From an uncultured Eubacteriales bacterium (lineage in GTDB: Bacteria > Bacillota > Clostridia > Peptostreptococcales > Anaerovoracaceae): 11,583 nt of DNA. Made by a program: the position numbers and the translations under genes. Positions 5,686 through 11,583 of this stretch are shown here, piece after piece. The notes under the pieces were generated by a model. It was given only the letters and a program-made list of their open reading frames with translations, was not told where the DNA came from and ran no database searches. The stretch's first letter is position 1. Every line of letters begins with the position of its first letter. The stretch lies in NCBI GenBank assembly GCA_910585135.1, contig CAJUEB010000063.1:1-11583 (forward strand). The letters run 5' to 3'.

Positions 5686-7971
5686 ATGTCAACTTTAGTC
5701 AATGCAAATCATAGAAGGAAATCTGGATTTACAATCGCAATCATGATAATTTTTACCGTTTTTTTCGTGTTTTCGACGCTAAATATCGAGCCGGTTTATG
5801 GTACAGGCGAGACAGCACAGGTGACCGCAACACAGCTAAATGTAAGGTCTGGGGCGGGAACTGGCTATGCTAAGATCGGTTCTTTGACGAAGGGGAAAAC
5901 TTTTACCGTCACAGGTACTGCGAAGGACAGCTCCGGCGTCACATGGTATAGGCTGAACTACAATTCAAAGAACGGATATGTATCATCGAAATATGTTAAC
6001 ATAAAACAAAATACGGTAACTCCCGTGAGCGGGATGCAGGGTACGGTAAATACAGCAAAAGACCCTTTGATTATCAGAAGCGGTCCGGGAACGGGATACA
6101 GCAAGCTGGGAACGCTCGCAAAAGGGAAGACGTTTTCCATTTCCGGCAAGGTACAGGACGGAAACGGTCTGTGGTGGTATCAATTTTCTTTCAATGGGAA
6201 GACCGGGTATGCATCATCTGCGTATGTGAAAACGACGACAACTTCCTCCGGCGTTACGGAAGTTTCCGGCATGACGGGAACGGTAGCGACGAAAAGTTCT
6301 CCTTTGATTATCAGGAGCGGTCCGGGGACAAGCTACAGCAAGCTAGGAACGCTCGCCAAGGGAAAAACGTTTGCGGTCACCGGCAAAGCGCAGGATGGTG
6401 CCGGTACGTGGTGGTATCAATTTTCCTTTAACGGAAAGAACGGGTATGCGTCGTCTGTATATGTGACCGTGAAGGAGACCGCACCTGCGCCTGACCCAAC
6501 GCCGGGCGATACACCAGCGCCGACGAAGGGTACGGTCGCTACGCAAAAAGATCCGCTGATCATCCGCAGCGGTCCTGCGAAGAGCTATGCGAAGATTGGC
6601 AGCATCCCAAAAGGAAAAACCTTTGATATTCTGCAAATAGCACAGGATTCTTCAGGCGGCGTGTGGTACAAGCTTACCTATAATGGAAAGACAGGATATG
6701 TTTCCGCCTCGTATGTAACCGCATCGGGGGATGGAACGGAAAACCCTGGAACAGGGACAGATCCGTCTGCCCCGGCGCAGCCCGTGACGTTCCAGATGGG
6801 AACGGTCAAGACATCATCGACTGGTCTCAACGTCCGGTCCGGTCCGGGAACGAATTACAGCAAGCTGACAGTTCTTGCCAAGGGATCGATGGTGACGATC
6901 ACAGGTTCTGCAAAGGCAAGCAACGGAAAGCTGTGGTATACATATCAATATTCCTCTTCCAAAGCGGGATATATTTGTTCCGATTATGTGACGGTCAAGA
7001 CCATTACCTCGGACAGCGATTTTGAGACATACCTGAATGCGCAGGGTTTTCCGGAAAGCTATAAGGCAGGCCTGAGATCTCTGCACGCTGCACACCCGCA
7101 GTGGATATTTAAGGCTTCCAATGTGGGATACAGCTGGTCGAGCGCACTTTCGGCAGAAAGCAAGCTGGGCAGAAACCTGGTAAGCCCATCATCGCCTGTC
7201 AGCTATCGAAACCCAGCGTCCTATAATTCCTCGACAGGATCGTGGACAAAATACGATGGCACTTGGTATGCGGCAAATTCGACGGTCATCGCACATTACA
7301 TGGATCCAAGAAACTTCCTCAATGAAGACGGAATCTATCAGTTTATGACGCAGACCTATGATGCTGCTTCACAGAATACGAACACGGTATCCGCTGTCAT
7401 TCAGGGTTCTTTCATGCAGACGAGAAATCCGGGCGGCGGCTATTCCTCTTATGCGTCGTTGATCCACGATGCCGGAAAAGCAGCCAACGTCAATCCGAAT
7501 GTCTTAGCCGCCATGATCATACAGGAACAGGGCTGGAAAGGCACGAGCGGATTGATCTCCGGGACATATTCAGGCTATGCGGGATATTACAACTTCTTTA
7601 ACATCGGCGCGTGGACGACCAGCACGATGAACTCCATCCAGCGTGGACTTTGGTATGCCAAGGGAGAGAATGAAGGCAAGACGTCATATGCAAGGCCTTG
7701 GACGACGCCGTATAAATCGATCCTGGGCGGCGCACAATATTATTCGAACAATTATGTATCGAAGAATCAGGATTCCTATTATTCCAAAAAATTTAATGTG
7801 TATAACGGCGCAGGCAATGTAGGCGTGCATCAGTACATGACTAATGTCGCAGGTGCAGCAAGCGAAGGTGGTATCGTGAAAAAGGCATACGCGGGTAATT
7901 CAAAGTATCCGGTCGTAGTTGAGATTCCTGTTTTCAGCGGTATGCCAGCCTCCAACTGCCCGTTGCCATAA
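5686..7971 (+). CDS. Secreted N-acetylglucosaminidase with five SH3 domains
   Basis: A 761-residue secreted protein. Residues 1-40 form a signal peptide with a basic start and a long hydrophobic core. Five bacterial SH3 domains follow at about 43-107, 118-182, 198-262, 281-345 and 371-436, each with the L-x-[IV]-R-S-G-P/A motif and a G-Y-[VA]-S-x-x-Y-V end. Such domains usually bind cell wall. Pro/Thr-rich linkers flank the fourth. Residues 445-761 resemble the endo-beta-N-acetylglucosaminidase (GH73-type, LytB/LytD-like) module: AAMIIQEQG places the likely catalytic acid at Glu614, and NFFNIGA follows near residue 635. It would cut between GlcNAc and MurNAc in peptidoglycan, acting in remodelling or daughter-cell separation (inference). 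The start at 5686 is five bases after AAGGAGG (5674-5680). An in-frame ATG at 5665 precedes that site and is rejected. A cohesin-like protein gene follows 32 bases later. Confidence 0.88.
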   Translation: MSTLVNANHRRKSGFTIAIMIIFTVFFVFSTLNIEPVYGTGETAQVTATQLNVRSGAGTGYAKIGSLTKGKTFTVTGTAKDSSGVTWYRLNYNSKNGYVSSKYVNIKQNTVTPVSGMQGTVNTAKDPLIIRSGPGTGYSKLGTLAKGKTFSISGKVQDGNGLWWYQFSFNGKTGYASSAYVKTTTTSSGVTEVSGMTGTVATKSSPLIIRSGPGTSYSKLGTLAKGKTFAVTGKAQDGAGTWWYQFSFNGKNGYASSVYVTVKETAPAPDPTPGDTPAPTKGTVATQKDPLIIRSGPAKSYAKIGSIPKGKTFDILQIAQDSSGGVWYKLTYNGKTGYVSASYVTASGDGTENPGTGTDPSAPAQPVTFQMGTVKTSSTGLNVRSGPGTNYSKLTVLAKGSMVTITGSAKASNGKLWYTYQYSSSKAGYICSDYVTVKTITSDSDFETYLNAQGFPESYKAGLRSLHAAHPQWIFKASNVGYSWSSALSAESKLGRNLVSPSSPVSYRNPASYNSSTGSWTKYDGTWYAANSTVIAHYMDPRNFLNEDGIYQFMTQTYDAASQNTNTVSAVIQGSFMQTRNPGGGYSSYASLIHDAGKAANVNPNVLAAMIIQEQGWKGTSGLISGTYSGYAGYYNFFNIGAWTTSTMNSIQRGLWYAKGENEGKTSYARPWTTPYKSILGGAQYYSNNYVSKNQDSYYSKKFNVYNGAGNVGVHQYMTNVAGAASEGGIVKKAYAGNSKYPVVVEIPVFSGMPASNCPLP
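6064..6372 (+). repeat. Internal duplication of SH3 domains 2 and 3
   Basis: The DNA of SH3 domains 2 and 3 repeats with a 237-bp period (79 codons). Comparing 6064-6135 with 6301-6372, 62 of 72 bases match. Nine codons differ and eight of those changes are synonymous. The protein is thus held constant while the DNA drifts, which points to selection on both copies after a duplication. Confidence 0.8.
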
Positions 7972-8003
7972 ATGTTCAGAAGTGTTGACAAAGGAGCATT
8001 GAT

Positions 8004-9113
8004 ATGATAAAGGAAAAAGACAGTTTACTGGAACGGACTTTGAGAAGGTTAATCGTCCTTATTGTGATCATGGCGTTTGTCGTGCCGTTGCTTACACCAA
8101 ATGTATTTGCGGCTTCTTCTGTGAGCATAAACGGCGGTGACGATGTTAAGGGAGGAGATACCTTTACGCTGGTTGTCGCCTTTGAGGGAGGCAATATCGG
8201 CCGTGTGGATGCTCATATGACGTATGATACCAATAAGCTTACGTATATTTCAGGCGGCACGAGCAGTGGCAATACAGGATATATTCAGTTAAAGACAGCC
8301 GGCACGGATGGCAGTATCATATTCAACCTCAAATTCCAAGCTGTTTCGGAGGGATCGGCAGATTTGGAGGTGACGACAGATGAAATGTATGACTTCGATG
8401 ACGTCGCCCTGGATCGGCCGTCGACTGCGAAAACGATAACGATCAGCGGGAACGCCGCTCCGGAAGCGCTCGTTACAGAAACGACTTCCCCGGAAAAGCC
8501 GGTTGATACAACTGAGCTGGTCGGTGTTGATGAAAAAACAGAAAAGGATTCTGCGGTGAACCTCAATGTTATTTTTATCGCTGCCGCAGCAGTGCTGGTT
8601 ATTCTGATCGTGATTATCTCCGTGATCTTGGCAAAGAAAAGGAAACGAAAGGACGGTGCGGCAGCGGCAGCTCCATCGAAGAAAAAACAGGCGGAAACGA
8701 TAGAGCAAACTGACGGGAAAGTGCCTGACGATATGGATCGCAGAGACAACTTGAAGCGCAAGGAACGCATTGCCAACGAAGAAACTCAAGTAATTGAGGG
8801 AAATCAGGCAAAAGCCATCAATGACAGACAAGCAAAAGACCATGATGCCGATCCGGTTTCTCCGGCCGGACAGCCGCGAATCGGAAGGAGCGGGAAGATA
8901 CTGGACGCTTCCCCAGCAGAGGATGATTCCTGGCTGGAAGACCTCATGTCAGGAGAAACACCGCAAAAGCGCAGGGAAATACAGGGCGAAAACGGTCAAA
9001 GCAAGGAACGAAACCGTGAAGTTCGAAAGCAAGCGAATGAAGAAACCGAGCTTTGGCGGCAATGGGATCTCAACACGAGAGATGATGATTCTGACGATAT
9101 CGAGAAGTGGTAA
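8004..9113 (+). CDS. Cohesin-domain membrane protein with charged cytoplasmic tail
   Basis: A 369-residue protein. Residues 1-37 are a signal peptide (basic start, hydrophobic 15-31, likely cleavage after NVFA). Residues about 38-150 fit a cohesin-type beta sandwich: GGDDVKGGDTFTLVVAF, then the GRVDAHMTYDTNKLTYISG strand pair, then GSIIFNLKFQA. A Thr/Pro/Glu linker (150-187) leads to one strong transmembrane helix at about 188-210, followed by KKRKRK, so the N-terminal domain is outside. The cytoplasmic tail (211-369) is highly charged and low in hydrophobics, probably disordered, with DDSWLEDLMSG and an acidic DDDSDDIEKW end. AAGGAG at 7991-7996 sets the start. Classical cohesins bind dockerins, and none is seen in this window. 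The gene is 32 bases after the glucosaminidase and shares its terminator, so they are probably co-expressed. The ligand is unknown. Confidence 0.75.
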   Translation: MIKEKDSLLERTLRRLIVLIVIMAFVVPLLTPNVFAASSVSINGGDDVKGGDTFTLVVAFEGGNIGRVDAHMTYDTNKLTYISGGTSSGNTGYIQLKTAGTDGSIIFNLKFQAVSEGSADLEVTTDEMYDFDDVALDRPSTAKTITISGNAAPEALVTETTSPEKPVDTTELVGVDEKTEKDSAVNLNVIFIAAAAVLVILIVIISVILAKKRKRKDGAAAAAPSKKKQAETIEQTDGKVPDDMDRRDNLKRKERIANEETQVIEGNQAKAINDRQAKDHDADPVSPAGQPRIGRSGKILDASPAEDDSWLEDLMSGETPQKRREIQGENGQSKERNREVRKQANEETELWRQWDLNTRDDDSDDIEKW

Positions 9114-9119
9114 TTGATA

Positions 9120-9166
9120 AAAATCCAGCTCATAGATTCCTTTTATGGAAAGCCGGGCTGGATTTT
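9120..9166 (+). terminator. Intrinsic terminator of the glucosaminidase/cohesin-like unit
   Basis: A 12-bp stem: AAAATCCAGCTC (9120-9131) pairs with GGGCTGGATTTT (9155-9166) with one wobble pair. The loop holds a further TTCC/GGAA pairing. The stem ends in TTTT and begins with AAAA, so it may act in both directions. Confidence 0.7.
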
Positions 9167-9232
9167 CCCATATTGGAAATATTAGAAAAATGGAAATAGC
9201 TCGTAGCGCTTTTTTTCATGCCTTTATTCTCC

Positions 9233-9256
9233 TATCATAATATTTTTATTATGATA
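9233..9256. promoter_or_regulatory. Perfect 10-bp palindrome with TTTT loop upstream of pyrC
   Basis: TATCATAATA (9233-9242) and TATTATGATA (9247-9256) are exact reverse complements separated by TTTT. The element ends 10 bp before the pyrC -35 box, where a regulator could act. An AT-only hairpin this weak is unlikely to terminate transcription well. Operator is the preferred reading, by inference only. Confidence 0.5.
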
Positions 9257-9266
9257 AAATTTATAC

Positions 9267-9296
9267 TTGACAGACATATTTGCCTTATGGTATAAA
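9267..9296 (+). promoter_or_regulatory. Promoter of the pyr operon
   Basis: A consensus TTGACA (9267-9272) and TATAAA (9291-9296) are 18 bp apart. The transcript would start near 9303, leaving a leader of about 56 bases before the preferred pyrC start. That is too short for a PyrR attenuator, and no such stem-loop is visible. Confidence 0.75.
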
Positions 9297-9358
9297 AGTA
9301 AGGATGTCCAATGACAGACGATTTTTTATCAGGATATGACGTGAAAACGGAGAGAAAC

Positions 9359-10558
9359 ATGAAGAAAAAATTGATCGATTTTGTGAGAATAAAAGACCTT
9401 GGCATGACAGACAGGGAGCGTGTCGAATCCCTTGGTATTGATATTTCACAGGTTTCTGATTTTTATATTTTACCCGGTTTTACAGATGTACATGTACATT
9501 TGAGAGAACCGGGTTTTTTATATAAGGAAACCATGGCGACCGGGACGAAGGCGGCGGCAGCAGGCGGGTTTACGGATGTTTTTTCCATGCCGAACTTAGA
9601 CCCCTGCCCAGACAATATGGCGCATTTGCAGGTGCAGCTTGACGCCGTAAGGCGGGATGCAAAGGTCAATGTATATCCTTATGGCGCGATTACCACAGGG
9701 CAGCGGGGAGAGCGGCTTTCTGCGATGGCGGATCTGGCAGGGCATGTGATCGCTTTCACCGATGACGGAAAAGGCGTCGCCTCCGCAGAATTGATGCTGG
9801 CGGCAATGAAGAAAGCGAAAGCCTTTGGCAAAATCATCGTAGCGCATTGTGAGGATGAATCTTATCCGAGGGAAAGCCCTGAAAGCGAATGGAAGCAGCT
9901 TGAACGGGATCTTGAACTGGTGCGGCAGGCAAAGTGCAGCTATCATGCCTGCCATATTTCGACGAAGGAATCCTTAAAGCTGATTAAGGCTGCCAAAGCG
10001 GAAGGCCTGGATATCACCTGCGAGACAGCGCCGCACTACTTGCTCCTATCCGAAAGCGATGTTGAAGACAGCGGGCGTTTTAAAATGAACCCGCCGATCA
10101 AGAGCAGGGAGGATCAGGAGGCGTTAATTGCGGCAATTCAGGATGGAACGGTTGACATGATCGCCACTGACCATGCGCCCCATAGCGCAGAAGAAAAAAA
10201 CAAGGGCTTTCAGGAAAGCGCCTTTGGCATCGTCGGCTTGGAAACCGCATTTTCTGTGCTTTATACGGGGCTGGTGAAAAAAGGCGTTATCACGTTAAAA
10301 AAACTGGTCGCACTGCTATACGACAATCCGAGAAGCCGATTTTCCCTTCCAGACAGGCCGTTTGAACAAGAGCTTTCCCGCAAAGCACCGACCTTCACGC
10401 TATGGAATTTAGACGAAAGCGATACGGTCGATCCGGCGCAGTTTCATTCAAAGGGGAAGAGTACGCCGTTTGAAGGCTGGCAGGTGTACGGCAGATGCAT
10501 GCTGACCGTGATAGACGGCAATATCGTTTGGAAACAGGAAAAACAGCGCAAAGCGTAA
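9359..10558 (+). CDS. pyrC: Dihydroorotase
   Basis: A 399-residue class I dihydroorotase, the amidohydrolase that cyclises N-carbamoyl-aspartate to dihydroorotate in pyrimidine synthesis. Metal-site residues are in place: H45 and H47 with R49 (DVHVHLREPG), Asp135/136 in FTDDG (the Asp type rather than carboxylated Lys), H163 (VAHCEDE), H199 (CHISTKES) and catalytic D271 in ATDHAPH. Only 44 residues precede HxH, versus about 60 in typical members, and the loop after H163 is also shorter, so the enzyme is compact. Start choice: ATG 9359 follows CGGAGAG (9348-9354). An in-frame ATG at 9311 would add 16 residues but lies only about eight bases from the predicted transcript start. TTG and GTG codons in between lack better sites. 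The stop overlaps the ribosome binding site of pyrK. Confidence 0.93.
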   Translation: MKKKLIDFVRIKDLGMTDRERVESLGIDISQVSDFYILPGFTDVHVHLREPGFLYKETMATGTKAAAAGGFTDVFSMPNLDPCPDNMAHLQVQLDAVRRDAKVNVYPYGAITTGQRGERLSAMADLAGHVIAFTDDGKGVASAELMLAAMKKAKAFGKIIVAHCEDESYPRESPESEWKQLERDLELVRQAKCSYHACHISTKESLKLIKAAKAEGLDITCETAPHYLLLSESDVEDSGRFKMNPPIKSREDQEALIAAIQDGTVDMIATDHAPHSAEEKNKGFQESAFGIVGLETAFSVLYTGLVKKGVITLKKLVALLYDNPRSRFSLPDRPFEQELSRKAPTFTLWNLDESDTVDPAQFHSKGKSTPFEGWQVYGRCMLTVIDGNIVWKQEKQRKA

Positions 10559-10569
10559 GGAGGTTTTTC

Positions 10570-11385
10570 ATGCAGGAAATTACATTAGAAGTGAAGCACA
10601 ATCGGAGGCTGGCAGATCGAACGTATGAAATGGTCTTGCATCATGCACAGCATTTCCCAGAAACGATCAAGCCGGGACAATTTATCAACCTCAAACTGGA
10701 CGGTTATTATCTGCGGCGTCCTATTTCCATCTGTGACTGGACAGAAGATACGGTTACGATCATCTATAAAACAGTGGGCCGGGGAACGGAAGCGATGAGT
10801 CGCTATGAAACAGGCCGAAGAATCAGCACCTTGATGCCGCTTGGAAATGGCTTTGTTACCGAAAAAAGCGGGGATAGGCCGCTTCTTGTCGGCGGCGGCG
10901 CAGGTGCTGCCCCACTATACGGGCTTTGCAAAAAACTTCTCGCTGAGGGAAAGAAGCCGGTCGTCGTGTTGGGATTTAACAATGCTTCGGAGATTTTTTA
11001 TATAGATGCATTTCATGCGTTGGGCGTAAGGCCGATCCTTGCGACGGTGGACGGAAGCCGTGGCGTTAAAGGCTTCGTTACGGATGCTATCCCAGAGTCG
11101 CCATGTGCGAGGTCAATGACCTGCGGCTCGCTTTGCGCCGGGGATGAAGCAAGGGGCGGTGAGGAGGCCGCACCGTACACTTATTTTTATGCCTGCGGGC
11201 CTGCGGTCATGCTAAAAGCTCTGGAGGCCGCGATCGATCCCGAAACGGACGGTCAAATGAGCTTTGAACAGCGAATGGGATGCGGGTTCGGCGCATGCAT
11301 GGGCTGTACCTGTCAGACGAAATACGGCACGAAGCGAATCTGCAAGGAAGGCCCTGTGCTGGAAAGGAGTGAAATCTTATGGTAA
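10570..11385 (+). CDS. pyrK: Dihydroorotate dehydrogenase B electron-transfer subunit
   Basis: A 271-residue flavoprotein that passes electrons from PyrD's FMN via its own FAD and a [2Fe-2S] cluster to NAD. The ferredoxin-reductase fold shows the flavin motif LRRPISI (about residues 48-54), the dinucleotide motif VGGGAGAAPLYGL (near 107-119) and YACGP at 207-211. The cluster ligands are C238, C243, C246 and C258, in the family spacing CX4CX2C...C. The start is fixed by TAAGGAGG (10556-10563), six bases before ATG; an upstream in-frame extension inside pyrC is rejected. An insertion at about residues 177-202, before the YACGP strand, has three extra cysteines (C179, C185, C189) and is not expected in ordinary PyrK. 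The gene overlaps pyrD by seven bases, suggesting translational coupling of the two subunits. Confidence 0.93.
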   Translation: MQEITLEVKHNRRLADRTYEMVLHHAQHFPETIKPGQFINLKLDGYYLRRPISICDWTEDTVTIIYKTVGRGTEAMSRYETGRRISTLMPLGNGFVTEKSGDRPLLVGGGAGAAPLYGLCKKLLAEGKKPVVVLGFNNASEIFYIDAFHALGVRPILATVDGSRGVKGFVTDAIPESPCARSMTCGSLCAGDEARGGEEAAPYTYFYACGPAVMLKALEAAIDPETDGQMSFEQRMGCGFGACMGCTCQTKYGTKRICKEGPVLERSEILW

Positions 11386-11583
11386 CGGGAAACTGTGACT
11401 CTTCAATAAATTCCGTTCATGTAAAAGATTTAAACCATTTGAATGATTCTGCCCTGGCGGTGACCCTTTGCGGCCTTTCGCTTGAAAATCCAGTCATGGC
11501 TGCCAGTGGAACGTTCGGATACGGTCATGAATTTGCAAAGCTGTACGACATCAACATTTTAGGCTCTTTTTCCTTCAAGGGGA
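11379..11583 (+). CDS. pyrD: Dihydroorotate dehydrogenase B catalytic subunit, N-terminal part
   Basis: The frame from ATG 11379 runs off the right edge after 68 codons. Residues 33-68, from LCGLSLENPVMAASGTFGYG onward, match the start of class 1B dihydroorotate dehydrogenases (GL.LENP...ASGTFG.G.E), which bind FMN and oxidise dihydroorotate to orotate. About 32 residues of unrecognised sequence precede that motif, more than the few usual in PyrD. AAGGAGTG (11364-11371) gives a ribosome binding site seven bases before ATG 11379. A later in-frame start in the 5' part is not excluded. The seven-base overlap with pyrK fits co-production of the PyrK2PyrD2 complex. The catalytic Cys and most of the barrel are outside the window. 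Confidence 0.93.
   Translation, partial: MVTGNCDSSINSVHVKDLNHLNDSALAVTLCGLSLENPVMAASGTFGYGHEFAKLYDINILGSFSFKG

Noticed and set aside
8285..8843. Overlapping minus-strand frames antisense to the cohesin-like gene
   Set aside because: Their compositions (runs of Ser, Phe, Ala and Cys) mirror the codons of the sense gene, and no start signal is present.
9201..9217. T-run after AGCGC upstream of pyrC as a second terminator
   Set aside because: Only a three-base stem can form before the T-run, which is too weak.
9311..9358. Upstream ATG at 9311 as the pyrC start
   Set aside because: It would lie about eight bases from the predicted transcript start and adds residues unlike any dihydroorotase start; ATG 9359 has a better-placed ribosome binding site. 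It is not fully excluded.
1..11583. Mobile elements, CRISPR arrays, tRNA or rRNA genes
   Set aside because: No transposase or integrase motif, no regularly spaced repeats and no clover-leaf or rRNA sequence was recognised on reading both strands.

Overview
The window reads as chromosomal DNA of a low-to-moderate GC Gram-positive anaerobe of the Clostridia type (inference). The reasons are strong AAGGAGG-type ribosome binding sites at most genes, GTG and TTG starts, sigma-A-like promoters, a sporulation-type D,D-carboxypeptidase, a DUF3343 protein, a cohesin-like surface protein, and the PyrK/PyrD pair of NAD-linked (class 1B) dihydroorotate oxidation. I see no transposase, integrase, phage gene, CRISPR array, tRNA or rRNA.

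Layout. (1) 2-370: the C-terminal end of a BMP/PnrA-type lipoprotein that binds the substrate of an ABC transporter. (2) 517-2508, + strand: a TetR-family regulator, then a six-helix membrane protein resembling YjdF/DUF2238, then a two-helix potassium channel whose ATG directly follows the stop codon of the membrane protein. An imperfect dyad over the regulator's -10 box is a possible autoregulatory operator. (3) 2534-3145, - strand: a SprA-related putative zinc metalloprotease with its own promoter and terminator. (4) 3357-5404, + strand: an 86-aa unknown protein, a 44-aa single-helix protein, a penicillin-binding D-Ala-D-Ala carboxypeptidase and a DUF3343 protein that starts at TTG, closed by a very long hairpin terminator. 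(5) 5686-9113, + strand: a secreted glucosaminidase with five SH3 domains, followed by a membrane-anchored cohesin-like protein with a long charged cytoplasmic tail, then a terminator. (6) 9359 to the right edge, + strand: pyrC, pyrK and the start of pyrD, a de novo pyrimidine operon driven by a good promoter that lies just after a perfect 24-bp palindrome.

The middle of the window is about the cell envelope: the carboxypeptidase trims peptidoglycan stem peptides, the glucosaminidase probably cuts glycan strands, and the cohesin-like protein may scaffold something at the surface. The right part makes orotate: PyrC closes the dihydroorotate ring, and PyrD with PyrK oxidises it using NAD.

The items most worth following up are the two-gene glucosaminidase/cohesin unit, the three-cysteine insertion in PyrK, the shortened PyrC with the palindrome upstream, and the TetR/membrane protein/channel cluster. 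None of them proves a new system. Most of the window is ordinary housekeeping and envelope sequence.
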